From the IMG/VR virus record IMGVR_UViG_3300030329_002114, positions 1-64,000 of that record: DNA of 64,000 nucleotides, one strand, 5' to 3'. The position numbers and the translations under genes are program-made. A model generated the notes under the pieces. It searched no databases. It saw only the letters and a list, made by a program, of their open reading frames with translations, and was not told where the DNA came from. Below, in pieces: positions 1-10,549 of the stretch. Every line of letters begins with the position of its first letter. The stretch's first letter is position 1. This DNA comes from a virus.

Positions 1-192
1 AATCAGTATCTTGCTATGGCTAATTACAATCAAGACATTGCTAACAGAGATGCTAAGTCAGCTTGGTGGGACAGTGCATTTGGATTGGCGGGGGATATTG
101 GAGCGGCTTTCTTAACGGGAGGTGCCAGTATTCCAGCTTCATTAGCAAGCCGAGCGGTTAATGACTTAAATCTTGAAACTCCAAAAGTATAA
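1..192 (+). CDS. C-terminal end of an unidentified late protein (start outside window)
   Basis: An open frame runs from base 1 to a TAA at 190-192 and encodes 63 residues. It contains a Gly/Ala-rich hydrophobic stretch (around residues 26-48) of the kind seen in phage internal virion proteins; the 309-residue protein at 46479 has a similar segment. It lies just upstream of two other late genes on the same strand, so it is probably the end of a virion protein gene. The function is not recognised. Confidence 0.7.
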   Translation, partial: NQYLAMANYNQDIANRDAKSAWWDSAFGLAGDIGAAFLTGGASIPASLASRAVNDLNLETPKV

Positions 193-208
193 ATAAAAGG
201 ATTCGATT

Positions 209-1306
209 ATGGCGATGACAGTACCGGGACAACAAAGAAGTAACTTTAGACCAACTTGGGGTCAGAGTGATAGATTTCAAAAAGCAATACAAGCCAGATT
301 GCAACTTCAACAAAATGTTGACAAGTTACAAGCAGATCAAAGGTATCGAGATGAATCTTTAAAACTTCAAGAAAAGAGGCTTGATGAAGATTCTGCCTAC
401 AGAAAGCAAACGACACAATTTGCTCAAGAAGAAAAAACAGCAGCTAGGGAACACAGAGAAAAAATGATAGAGTTTGCCCAAGCTGAAAAAACAGCTAGGC
501 AAGAACACAGAGCAAACGTTTTGGCGCATCAAAAGACTTTGCAAACAGAAGCGATTAATGCAAATATTAGAAATGATAACTTTAGAAAATCGAAACTTGG
601 TATTGAAAGTATTAATACTTATGGCGCTAATATATTTAACGTAGACAAAGAAGGTAATATCACACTTCCGCCTGCAGTTGTAAAAGATAAAAGTGGTAAG
701 TATGTAAGAAATCCAGAATTACCTCCTCAAGTACAAGTAGATATAAAAGATAAAAGATACGTTACCTTGCAAGAGCTTTCTAATCAATTAAAAGTAAATC
801 AAGCGATAAAAGAATTTACGGGGCTAAATACTGTAAAAAGTGTAATTGAAAAGAAAAAAGTGGCAGATGCTTATGTCTTTGACCCTTTTAAATTTAGAGT
901 CACAGAGGAGAAGGGGGGTTTTTGGTTCGGAGGATTTAGCGAAAAAGATGCGCTAAATGAACTTATGAAGAAGTCCCAACATTGGAATGAAATTACCAAT
1001 ATAGTTAGCGTTCTTGAAAAAGACAACCCTAAAAGATTAGCAGTTCTTGCAGCTCTTAAAGAGTTGGCTTATGGAAAAGGTGGTTCTAAAGATGATATAA
1101 AACTCACAGGTTTGGCTGCTATTCCAACAGATAAACAGCTTCAGAGAAAAGATTTGCGGGCTGATGTCCGTTTGGGGTATGGGATGCATCTTGGTCAGCA
1201 ATACAAATATTTTCCAACTTGGGGGCCAAACAGGGACGAGTACAGACTAAAGCAAAAAACACTATCTAATATTCTAAAAGCAAGAATTGCTCAATTAGAA
1301 AAATAA
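209..1306 (+). CDS. Coiled-coil virion-associated protein, 365 aa
   Basis: The gene starts at an ATG preceded by an AAGG ribosome site and ends 6 bases before the giant polymerase-like gene. Residues about 25-115 are very rich in Gln, Glu, Lys and Arg with repeating QEEKTAAREHRE-like units, a long coiled coil. The rest is a mixed globular segment with no recognised motif. The protein at 48679 holds the comparable place one gene further upstream of the second giant protein and also has a coiled-coil N-terminal half, so the two may be equivalent. By position it is likely an internal virion or ejection protein. That role is inferred. Confidence 0.7.
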   Translation: MAMTVPGQQRSNFRPTWGQSDRFQKAIQARLQLQQNVDKLQADQRYRDESLKLQEKRLDEDSAYRKQTTQFAQEEKTAAREHREKMIEFAQAEKTARQEHRANVLAHQKTLQTEAINANIRNDNFRKSKLGIESINTYGANIFNVDKEGNITLPPAVVKDKSGKYVRNPELPPQVQVDIKDKRYVTLQELSNQLKVNQAIKEFTGLNTVKSVIEKKKVADAYVFDPFKFRVTEEKGGFWFGGFSEKDALNELMKKSQHWNEITNIVSVLEKDNPKRLAVLAALKELAYGKGGSKDDIKLTGLAAIPTDKQLQRKDLRADVRLGYGMHLGQQYKYFPTWGPNRDEYRLKQKTLSNILKARIAQLEK

Positions 1307-1312
1307 CAATAT

Positions 1313-4300
1313 ATGAACCAATACGAGTTACAGCGTTATATATCTGTATATAAACAAAATCCGTATATATTTGGTGATGACTTTGTAGATGAGATAGAAA
1401 AATCCTCTAAAGAATTTGATATTCCGTTCCAAAGAAATATAGAGGCTGAAGGTGACAAACAAGACAGTTTAGTTAATCAGTTTTTATCAGGTGTATCTTC
1501 AGGGTTTACTACATTAGGATGGGCTGAAGAGCCTACAAGCTCAGCGGGTCAAATCGCACACAGTATGGGGCATTTAATAGGCTTTGCTCCAGCTATTCTT
1601 TCAGGACCTCTAGGATTTGCGGCTAAAAGTACTGGTGTTAAGGCATTTGGGACTGCTGCAAAGTTCCTTAATAGAAAATCAGTTCCTTTCTATCTTGCTG
1701 AAAAAATAAACAAACCCATATATAAAGGCTTAACCAAAGCTGGTGTAAATGTAGACGAGTATTTAAAAAAGGGTAATGTAATTGCTGATATTGCTACTTC
1801 TGCTCAAGAATTGGGTGTAGCATCTGCAATTAGTAGCGTATGGGGTGGTACTGACGAGGTGATGGATTCCTATGTTCATGGTGCAATATTTGGTGGAGCA
1901 TTTGGATCAATCGGTAACTTTGTTAATATGGGCAAAATGATGAATTCAGCAAATCCTGCAGTTCGCAAAGGTGCTGAAGATTTTATATGGAATAAGGTTG
2001 TTAGAGCTGGACTAGGGTCAGCAGTTCAGGGTGGAATGGCAACTGCTCAAGGCGCACCAACATCTGTTCAGCTTTATGAATATTTATTAGGCGGATTTTT
2101 TGGCTATAAGCACCCAAATGCTAAAGTTAAATCTGGAAGACAATATATAGATTCTTTCTACAATAAAGAAAATCATCTTTACGGAGATAAGCTTTTTGGT
2201 AAAGAGAGAGAAATGGTTTATACAGAAGAATACAAAAACCTCGACCCCATTGCTCAAGAATATGTTACAAATCATTTTCAAAAGAGCATAGGTGAAAGAT
2301 TTAAGTATTACAATCCGCAATTAGAACTGTTTAAAGAAGATGACGCATCTGTTGCATCAGTTTTAATGAAAGCTGAATACTTAAATCATTTTAAAGAAGA
2401 AAACTTTGCAAAGCGTAGAAATGAACTTTTAGAAGAACGTAAAAAGGATAAACTATCTGAAGAGGAAGAAACATTAGCTAAGATTAGAACCTTAGATGAT
2501 ATTGACGCTGAGCACCAAAGATTGCAGATTGGAAATATAGCCGCTGAGATTACAGATAAGATAAATGGCTCTAAGGTAAAGATTTCTAATGCTAGTGATG
2601 TTGTTTATAACAAGTTAACAAAAGAGCAAAGAGAAGAAATAAAGAAAGGCAATGTAAATATCATATATGAGGTAATTAGTGGCGAACAAGATAGGACTAT
2701 GGATTTAAAAGAAGCTCGTGACATTTTAAATTTAGATAGACCAAAATCAGATCAGCTTGAAATTGATGCTCCTGTACATATACGAAATATGCTTACAGAG
2801 ATTGAGTCTAATTTAAAAGTTGATAAACCCCAATTGGATATTCTTAATGATATTATTGGTATTTACAATCAGTCTAGAAAAAACAGAGAATCCTTTAAAG
2901 AGTTCTTTAGTCAAATAGAAGTTTCTTACCCTGAATATGTTGCAACAAATAAAACAAAAAGAGAGTTAAAATCGTTTTTTAATAGGGTGTCTGAAGAAAA
3001 ACTGCATGGTCAAATTTCTTATGACCCCGTAGGTAATAAGATAGTCCAGATTAGAACTCACGACTTGAGTGGTAGAAGAGTAGCTGATAATAAACCACCA
3101 GCACCAGATGAAATCCATTTAAAAAATAAAGATTTAGAAGACCCTTTAAAGCCACCAAAAAAGCCAACAAAAAAAAGATCAAGTGACGATATTGAACAAG
3201 AGTGGCTGAATTGGATTTCAACATCTCAATATTCTCCCGATGCTGGAAAAGATATTATACGAAAAGATATAAAGGGCTTTGATGAGGTTCGTTCAAAAAT
3301 AGAATATGCCAATGCAAAAAATATTACCTACGATGAGGCAACAAATACATTCATAGATTCTAAACCCGGAACATCCCAGAAAAAAGGCAAAAAACCCTCA
3401 CAAAAGACATTACCTCCAAATTATCAGATTCAAGAATTAAAGACAGTAAAGTGGGGTGATAAAATTCTCAATCTTTATGATAAAATTTATGATAGAGTGC
3501 AGAAAAAGTTCACTAGGGTTATGAATCGCAAAAGGTGGTGGAATCTTACTCAAAAAACAAATGAGGTAAATGAGTATTATAAAATACCTAAAAAAGATAA
3601 AGGAGTAGAAAGAAAGTTTCCCTATCACCCTAAAGCAATTGAGTCTAAAAATGTAGGTGGAAAAAGAGCTTGGACTGTTAATCTTGTAGAATGGGAAAAA
3701 ATGATTTCAGAGTTAATGAAAATTGACCCCAGAACTCGTGAATTTATCCAAGCAGATTTTAAAGAATGGAACAAAGAATTTGGAGCAGGGAGCAATGCAA
3801 AAACTAAAACTCTTAAAAAGGCTTATGATATTTATCAAAAAGCTTTATTATCGAACTATCTGTACGAACCTTTTGCTCAATTTAAAAATGCTCAAGATAG
3901 AGTAAAAAGAGAAACTTTAATTGCCGCTACTGGGGTATCTCAAAAAATAATTGATAAGTACCCTAACTTTGAAATGGTTATAGTTGACGACATTCCTAGC
4001 GGTCAGCATAAAACAAATAGTAAAGGCATAGAACACGAGTTTTTTTACACAACAAAGGATGGTAAGACCTTAAGTAAAAAACGCTTATATGAGAGTGAAA
4101 TAGACGGTTATGGAGTACTTCCTACGGAGCTTTATAACGAGATATTGAGTGCAAATGGGTTTGACCCTACTACTTCTAGAATAAAGCCAACTATTGCCGC
4201 TTGGGTTAATGGTCAACTGTTTTTATTTAAAGGCGGTTTTCATCCTTCAAAAGCCGAATATGACGTTGCTTTAAAAAAGCCAAACAGAGCAATTGTAATG

Positions 4301-7300
4301 CTTAGTGCCGCCAAAGCTATGCCAAAAGGAACTCAGATTTATCACGGATTAGCTTCTAAAAACCCAGATGGCTCAGTTAAGTATGAATTCAAAAAACGAG
4401 GCACAAATAAAACTGTTAAAAATCCAAGAGCTATTAAGATTAGAATGGAAGATTTGCGAATAGACTATGGAGTTCGTGAAGATTCTCACTCTATAGAAAC
4501 TCAAACAATTAAAAAACAGTTCCACGTGTTATTAAACTCTCTACAGGTTTCTAGGGAAGGTTTTGACTCGTTAATGAATGAAGCTTTTGCTCCCAACATA
4601 GAGGGGAAAACAGAAGCAAATAGAGTTGTTAGAAGTTTATCTGAAAATCCTGAAAACCCTATTCCTGATAATTTTAGAATAAAAGATATTGGCGATAAAG
4701 AATTTGTTTATCTAGTCAACAATCCCGGTCATCCTCTGTTTAGAAAACTTTTAATGGAGATGATTAAAAAAACAAAATTTAGAGAAGTTTCCGATACTTT
4801 TGGTGAAGAAAATAGTCTTATTGAGCTTAATGATTATGTAAATAGACTTCAAAAATGGGCAAACTATTCTGATTTTAATCCTATTATTACAATGATAGAG
4901 CCTGAACTTTATCAAGATATGATTCTTCGCTACAGAAAAAATAAGTATTTATACCCAGAGTGGAAATATTCAGGTGCAATGTGGGGAGCTGGAGTTGATC
5001 CAGTTACTAAAATAAAACACGGAGCGATTAAAAAAGGCACTTTTAAATTAGGTGAGGATGCTGATATTCCTGTTAGTTGGGGGAAAAATGAGACTTTAAA
5101 AAGTCTGTGGAAAAAATATCAATCTAATTTAGAGAAACTTAAGGACCCCAAGCTTAAAAAGGATAAGAAAAAACTTGAAGCCCTTAAGACACAAACTGAA
5201 ACTATTAAAAATGATTTATTAGACATTGCGGTAATGAGAGTTCCATCTCCAGCAGTTAGTGGCACTCGAATGCTCACATTTGACGGATTTGTTAAAAATA
5301 ATGGTAAAAACAAAGATTATGGAGCTTATTTAAACCCCGAAGATCATTACTATTTAGATGGTATGGACGTAGATGGTGATAAAGTATTTATATATCAAGG
5401 TTTACCCGAAAAGTTTAGAGACACAATTAGAAAAAATAAAGATGAGCTTTCTGTTGATATAAATGGCAAAAAAGCTACTTGGGAAAATAAAGCACCAGAC
5501 TTAAATAAAGATTTTGGAACACGTGAAGCTCCTGATTTTATGAAAAGTAGAGTTAGTCAATACCTTCCCTTTGCTTTAAGAAAATCTGGAATTGCATCTT
5601 ATGATGGCAAACAAGGTATGGGTGCAGTTGTAAATGCAAAAACAGTTTTAAACTTTATGACTGCTGATATTATTGAAAATGGTGGAAAAATAACTCTTGA
5701 TTTGATTTCAAGTAAAGGCAAAAAATATGGAACTGTAACCCTTGTAACAGATGAAGCTACATTAAATGGAGTAAAAGGGTTACGAAGAATGGCGGTAGAA
5801 GCGTCGTCAAGAACTGCTGATAGTTCTGAGTATTGGGAAATGATGGATGCTTTAGAAATGAGAGACGTTCTTTTAAAAAGTGCTTTTAGAATAATCCACG
5901 CCAAAGACCTTAAAGGGAACAAAATAGATTTTAAGTATAACGATATTAAAAATACACAGTATGGTGACCTTTCTGATGTAAATAATAAGCTTTATGGCAG
6001 AGATTGGAGAAGGGATAAGGCTTGGGGTATAGAAGAAGTTCAAAGGTCAGTAGAAAACGCATCTTCTAAAGAATACAAAATGAATTCAATATTGTGGCTT
6101 GCTAATAAAATGGCTGGTAGCAGTATAGATGTTCGCTACATAAAAGGCAATAAAGCATGGAGAGAACTTGTTAAGGCTTATAATGAAGTGTGGAAATCTC
6201 CTGAAATACGTCAGTATTTTGCTAGAAAAAAGTTTAAAATAACTCCGCTTTACTTAGAAACGGATTATGTTGAACTGGAAAAAAGAGTTATGAATCTTAT
6301 CGATTCGGAAGAAAGTAAAATGCGTACTATTGACTCTATTTCTGGGAATAATCTTAGAGCAATGGGTTTAAGAAGAGATAAAAATCTCGACCCTCGTTAT
6401 CAGCAATTATTTGATCAAGCTTGGAAAGATGGAGTAATCAAGGCACATAGTCCATTAAAGGAAGCTAAATTATTAATTAACGATGCTATTGATCTTTATA
6501 GTGCCATTGTTCTTGGTAAGAAAGGTTCAGAAATACGTGATTTAATTATCCAAAGTGGAGGCACAGAAAAACAAGCATTAGACTTTTTAGGCAAGTTAGC
6601 TGAGTTTGCAGTTATTCCAAAAGTTCAATATAGAAACAGAATTCAAAAAATAAAAAAGTCTCACGATCCTATGAAATTTGCTACAGATGATGTAGATAAA
6701 AAGATAGCAGATTTTCAAAGGCAGATAAGCGAAGAAGCTAAAAAATTAAATATAGACAGACAAAAAGCATTGGATTATTTTCATTTTTATATGATAGGGT
6801 CAATATATCCTCAACCATATTCAAGCCAACATTCATTAAAGCTTTATAGGGATGCGATTGCTAAAGAAAAGAATAAGCCTACAGAAGGACCAGATAAAAC
6901 AAAATTGAGAGATGATAATTTTATAGCTTGGGCAGAATCAGTAGAGCAAAATTGGAGTAAGTACTATAACAAAACAAGTTTTACACGATTTCCATTAGAA
7001 TCTAAACAAGTTCCTGAGGGTATTAAAAAAGAGTTTATGAGTGGCTTTGGTAAAATGTGGGATGTTATTCAAAGTGACCAACCCCTTAACAAAATTAATG
7101 AATTCTCAGGAGAGGCACTATACCCTGAAACTGTTAAATCTAATCAATCTGGTTCTAGAACTAGAAAACAAATAGAAACAAAAGTTGTTCTTGAAAGATT
7201 TTTTGATAACGTCTTTAAGGGTAAGAAAATTGAAGAACTCCCTAAAGATGTTATACCTAAAGATATACCACAGGTATTAAAAGATTTAATGACTGACCTT

Positions 7301-10300
7301 AAAAGTATGCCTGAGCCTTTTTCTGTAAGAATCGAAGAATTATTTGCTGGATATACATTAGAAGCATTTGGCAAATCTAAAAAGGTATCTGATGCTACTT
7401 GGGATGATATTAGAAATTTTCAAAGATTTATTCGTAGAGCAAAGGTTTCAGCATCAAATTCGCCTAGAGTTAAAAAACTTTACTATTATTTATTTCCTGA
7501 AAGAGTTGGAGAAAAGCAATTAAAGTATGATGTAAGTCAAGTATACAAAAGAACTGTTCCTTATGAACATAAACCCGGTGATATAGCCTTTATTGATATA
7601 AGACTTCCATTTAGCACAATGCAGTATTTAAGTGAGTCTTTTAATCAGATATATAATTTTGAGAATATAGATAAAGAGTATAATCAAGAATACACACAAA
7701 GATTCTATGGGTGGCGTGATCAAATACTGGGCATGGAAAATGGCACAACAGAGTTTTCACAATTGCATAGAGCTGCGATAGCAAAGATGTTAGCTGAAAG
7801 AGAATCTGTAGGTAAACAAGGAAGTAAAGAGTCTAAAAGAGCCCGTAGAGAATTTTATAATGAGCTATGGGAAGAAAACAAACCTTTTTATGAAAGCCTT
7901 AAAGATAAAATTTATAAAATAACTGAAGGTGGAAAACTTGTAGAAAAAACTGGTGCTGAAGTAATGGAGTGGATTGTAACTAAGCACCAAGATTTTTTTA
8001 ATGGGTTTTATCAAAAATGGATAAGAGCATTAGACAGAGAAGGAAACTCTATTTGGGATAGAGTAGATACTCAAAACAAATATGGTATTATTGATGAGCT
8101 TGTAGAGTTTAATAGCTTTGGTAGAATGAACTTAGAAAAGATAAGAAAAAAGCTATTACAACCCGCATCATTTGGTAAGGGCAGCATTATAGAAAGATTG
8201 ATTAATAGTTCTTCGTTGTCTGTTGATTTGCTAAACAGAATACAATATGAAATAATTTTAGAAAATAGAGTAAAGCAAAAAGGGTATAAACCAAACTCAG
8301 TTCAAGCTAAAAAGTTCAGAGAAAGAGTTAGAAAGCCATTATTATCTAACGGAGAGTACAATCCACAATCGTATACCTCTATTGGATATGTAGATGAATT
8401 CTATTGGCCTCAGATGGATCATATGTCTACAAAGCAAAGTAGAGCAAAGGTAAGAGAGTACATTAACAATCAGATAGGGTTTCTTAGATCTGAAGTTGGT
8501 CGCTATGCAGATGATTTATTAAATGGGGTTGTTGAATCCACAGACAAGTATAGAATTAAAAAGCAATTTATTGCTCAAAACAAACAGAGTGTTGTTGAGT
8601 TATTAGAAGGAAATTTAAGCAAAGAAGAGTTTATTAACCGATTTGTTGCACTTCAGGAACTTGGATTTGAAAGAAGTTTTAATTCAAGTACGCTAGAGGA
8701 TGGAGGGGCTGGAGAATTTGCTTACAAATGGCTTGCAAGTAAAAAGAATAGCAGAAGTTCATTAGATGATATAGGGTTTAATAGTAGACCCGGCAGCGGT
8801 AGAGAAAGGGGTGAGTCTCCTATGCCAGCTTTCAGTTTGGAGTTCGATGTTGTAGAGAACTATTCATCACAATGGATTAGTTCTTTTTATAAGAATTTAA
8901 CTGCACTTGTTTCTCACGATGCTATTAACAGATTTTCACAAAAGAATGTTTTATATAAAAAAGAAGATAGAGAAGATTGGGAAATAATGATGAAACTCTA
9001 TACTCGAAATGCAATGGGGCAGTCATCTATTTTCTCTCCAGATGTTATAGGCTTGGGTAAAGATTCTTTAAAAAGAACTCAAGATTTTGTAGCTAATACA
9101 GAAAAGATATTAAAGAAGGAAGAAATAAGTTCTGAACATAGAAAACAATATGAAGATGCTAAAGAGATTCTTAAAAAGGATAAGCGATTAAAAAAGATAA
9201 GAAAGACTGCATATTTTTGGACTAGCGATCAACAATGGGCAAAGCTTTTAAATAAACTTGTTTCTAATCGAGTTGGAGAAAAGTTATTTCCAGATATACC
9301 AAAATCTCCTGAAGCCCGTCAAAGATATTTAATTGATGCAGTTAAAAACATTGGTGCTTTTGAAGCAAAATGGTCTTTAATATCACTTTTATCACACCCA
9401 AAAACAGCAGTAGGTAATCTTTTAGGTGGTAATGTTAATACTATATCAAATAATGGATTACGTCACTTTTTAAGGACAAAGGATAAACCTTTTCTGTATA
9501 ATATTTTTAAAGGTGGAAAGCTTAAAGATGGCACTGAAATAACCCCTGACAATGTTTCTACTTGGCTAAATAGATTTGCTGAAGAATCAGGCGCATTAGA
9601 GTCTTTTATTGTATCTGAAGCATCTCTTGAAAGAGGGTTTAGAGGTAAAAAGGTAAATAACTTTTTATCTGAGTTTATAGAAGAAGTTAGAAAAGATTAT
9701 TCTATGCCAGATCAATCTTTGTACGACATTGCTAAAAAACACGGTATAAACAAAGCATTCGTAGATGGTGGTGCTTGGTTTATGAGAAAATCTGAAAGAA
9801 TATTAAGACGAGATTCTTTTCTTTCGCATTATTTAGCTAACTATGAAATACTAAAGGACATAGTGCCTAATCTTAAATATGATAACCCCTATCTAATAAG
9901 AATGGCAACAGAAGGTGTTAAAGCAACTCAATTTTTATATCACGCATCAGCTAGACCAGCATTTTCAGCAACATCAACAGGGAAGATTTTAACTAGATTT
10001 ATGCCTTTTGCTTGGAATTCAATAAGATTTAGAAGGCTAGCGTTTCAAAGAGCTGCAACATACGGTTTTGATATGAACACACTTCCGGGTAGAAGACTTC
10101 AAAGAATCTTAACACTTGATATGCTTACTTTTGCATTAGCTAATATATTTACTTCATCAATTTTTGATTCAGCATTACCACCTCCTATGTCTTATTTGCA
10201 AGATACTGCTGATTGGGTATTTGGTGACGAAAAAATGAGAGAAAGGGCTTTCTTTAACCAATGGCCTCATCCTGCACTAGCACCATTATCAACAATAACG

Positions 10301-10549
10301 GGTCCTTCACTAAGGTTGGTTTTAGCACCTACTAAAGCTTTAATAAATAACGATTGGGAACCCTTTTTAAACTATCAAGCTTGGACACTTGCTCCTTTTG
10401 GTAGGTTTGCAAGAAGTTTATATAGAACTGCAGAAGTCCCTGAAATGTGGGTAGAAGAACTGACTGGTTTTCCTATACATAGATTAGCACAGAAAATGAA
10501 AAAGGCACGCAAAGAAACAGAAGAAGAATTAACTGAGGTAGAAATCTAA
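1313..10549 (+). CDS. Giant 3078-aa virion protein with double-psi-beta-barrel RNA polymerase signature (copy A)
   Basis: Seen: a first barrel-like block has DGYG at 931-934, K958-P followed by IAA, K973 in FKGGF, and K1001 in SAAK. A second block has R1309-x-P, SGTR at 1316-1319, and D1352-V-D-G-D1356, followed by hydrophobic KVFIY. The same residues recur with almost the same spacing in the 3030-aa protein at 49931. Known: D-x-D-G-D preceded by an R-x-P segment marks the catalytic barrel of multisubunit beta-prime and of single-chain YonO/crAss-type RNA polymerases, whose other barrel carries catalytic lysines. Inferred: a virion-packaged RNA polymerase. Residues 1-110 resemble the N-terminal domain of two B proteins. 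The C-terminal 550 residues, including an LPPP motif, also match the B giant. No clear ribosome site precedes the ATG; expression may be coupled to the gene 6 bases upstream. The gene overlaps the next by 1 base. Confidence 0.75.
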   Translation: MNQYELQRYISVYKQNPYIFGDDFVDEIEKSSKEFDIPFQRNIEAEGDKQDSLVNQFLSGVSSGFTTLGWAEEPTSSAGQIAHSMGHLIGFAPAILSGPLGFAAKSTGVKAFGTAAKFLNRKSVPFYLAEKINKPIYKGLTKAGVNVDEYLKKGNVIADIATSAQELGVASAISSVWGGTDEVMDSYVHGAIFGGAFGSIGNFVNMGKMMNSANPAVRKGAEDFIWNKVVRAGLGSAVQGGMATAQGAPTSVQLYEYLLGGFFGYKHPNAKVKSGRQYIDSFYNKENHLYGDKLFGKEREMVYTEEYKNLDPIAQEYVTNHFQKSIGERFKYYNPQLELFKEDDASVASVLMKAEYLNHFKEENFAKRRNELLEERKKDKLSEEEETLAKIRTLDDIDAEHQRLQIGNIAAEITDKINGSKVKISNASDVVYNKLTKEQREEIKKGNVNIIYEVISGEQDRTMDLKEARDILNLDRPKSDQLEIDAPVHIRNMLTEIESNLKVDKPQLDILNDIIGIYNQSRKNRESFKEFFSQIEVSYPEYVATNKTKRELKSFFNRVSEEKLHGQISYDPVGNKIVQIRTHDLSGRRVADNKPPAPDEIHLKNKDLEDPLKPPKKPTKKRSSDDIEQEWLNWISTSQYSPDAGKDIIRKDIKGFDEVRSKIEYANAKNITYDEATNTFIDSKPGTSQKKGKKPSQKTLPPNYQIQELKTVKWGDKILNLYDKIYDRVQKKFTRVMNRKRWWNLTQKTNEVNEYYKIPKKDKGVERKFPYHPKAIESKNVGGKRAWTVNLVEWEKMISELMKIDPRTREFIQADFKEWNKEFGAGSNAKTKTLKKAYDIYQKALLSNYLYEPFAQFKNAQDRVKRETLIAATGVSQKIIDKYPNFEMVIVDDIPSGQHKTNSKGIEHEFFYTTKDGKTLSKKRLYESEIDGYGVLPTELYNEILSANGFDPTTSRIKPTIAAWVNGQLFLFKGGFHPSKAEYDVALKKPNRAIVMLSAAKAMPKGTQIYHGLASKNPDGSVKYEFKKRGTNKTVKNPRAIKIRMEDLRIDYGVREDSHSIETQTIKKQFHVLLNSLQVSREGFDSLMNEAFAPNIEGKTEANRVVRSLSENPENPIPDNFRIKDIGDKEFVYLVNNPGHPLFRKLLMEMIKKTKFREVSDTFGEENSLIELNDYVNRLQKWANYSDFNPIITMIEPELYQDMILRYRKNKYLYPEWKYSGAMWGAGVDPVTKIKHGAIKKGTFKLGEDADIPVSWGKNETLKSLWKKYQSNLEKLKDPKLKKDKKKLEALKTQTETIKNDLLDIAVMRVPSPAVSGTRMLTFDGFVKNNGKNKDYGAYLNPEDHYYLDGMDVDGDKVFIYQGLPEKFRDTIRKNKDELSVDINGKKATWENKAPDLNKDFGTREAPDFMKSRVSQYLPFALRKSGIASYDGKQGMGAVVNAKTVLNFMTADIIENGGKITLDLISSKGKKYGTVTLVTDEATLNGVKGLRRMAVEASSRTADSSEYWEMMDALEMRDVLLKSAFRIIHAKDLKGNKIDFKYNDIKNTQYGDLSDVNNKLYGRDWRRDKAWGIEEVQRSVENASSKEYKMNSILWLANKMAGSSIDVRYIKGNKAWRELVKAYNEVWKSPEIRQYFARKKFKITPLYLETDYVELEKRVMNLIDSEESKMRTIDSISGNNLRAMGLRRDKNLDPRYQQLFDQAWKDGVIKAHSPLKEAKLLINDAIDLYSAIVLGKKGSEIRDLIIQSGGTEKQALDFLGKLAEFAVIPKVQYRNRIQKIKKSHDPMKFATDDVDKKIADFQRQISEEAKKLNIDRQKALDYFHFYMIGSIYPQPYSSQHSLKLYRDAIAKEKNKPTEGPDKTKLRDDNFIAWAESVEQNWSKYYNKTSFTRFPLESKQVPEGIKKEFMSGFGKMWDVIQSDQPLNKINEFSGEALYPETVKSNQSGSRTRKQIETKVVLERFFDNVFKGKKIEELPKDVIPKDIPQVLKDLMTDLKSMPEPFSVRIEELFAGYTLEAFGKSKKVSDATWDDIRNFQRFIRRAKVSASNSPRVKKLYYYLFPERVGEKQLKYDVSQVYKRTVPYEHKPGDIAFIDIRLPFSTMQYLSESFNQIYNFENIDKEYNQEYTQRFYGWRDQILGMENGTTEFSQLHRAAIAKMLAERESVGKQGSKESKRARREFYNELWEENKPFYESLKDKIYKITEGGKLVEKTGAEVMEWIVTKHQDFFNGFYQKWIRALDREGNSIWDRVDTQNKYGIIDELVEFNSFGRMNLEKIRKKLLQPASFGKGSIIERLINSSSLSVDLLNRIQYEIILENRVKQKGYKPNSVQAKKFRERVRKPLLSNGEYNPQSYTSIGYVDEFYWPQMDHMSTKQSRAKVREYINNQIGFLRSEVGRYADDLLNGVVESTDKYRIKKQFIAQNKQSVVELLEGNLSKEEFINRFVALQELGFERSFNSSTLEDGGAGEFAYKWLASKKNSRSSLDDIGFNSRPGSGRERGESPMPAFSLEFDVVENYSSQWISSFYKNLTALVSHDAINRFSQKNVLYKKEDREDWEIMMKLYTRNAMGQSSIFSPDVIGLGKDSLKRTQDFVANTEKILKKEEISSEHRKQYEDAKEILKKDKRLKKIRKTAYFWTSDQQWAKLLNKLVSNRVGEKLFPDIPKSPEARQRYLIDAVKNIGAFEAKWSLISLLSHPKTAVGNLLGGNVNTISNNGLRHFLRTKDKPFLYNIFKGGKLKDGTEITPDNVSTWLNRFAEESGALESFIVSEASLERGFRGKKVNNFLSEFIEEVRKDYSMPDQSLYDIAKKHGINKAFVDGGAWFMRKSERILRRDSFLSHYLANYEILKDIVPNLKYDNPYLIRMATEGVKATQFLYHASARPAFSATSTGKILTRFMPFAWNSIRFRRLAFQRAATYGFDMNTLPGRRLQRILTLDMLTFALANIFTSSIFDSALPPPMSYLQDTADWVFGDEKMRERAFFNQWPHPALAPLSTITGPSLRLVLAPTKALINNDWEPFLNYQAWTLAPFGRFARSLYRTAEVPEMWVEELTGFPIHRLAQKMKKARKETEEELTEVEI

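Noticed and set aside
1313-10549. T7/N4-type single-subunit virion RNA polymerase for the giant protein
   Set aside because: The conserved residues match the two-barrel D-x-D-G-D type, and no palm or fingers motifs of the T7 family were seen.
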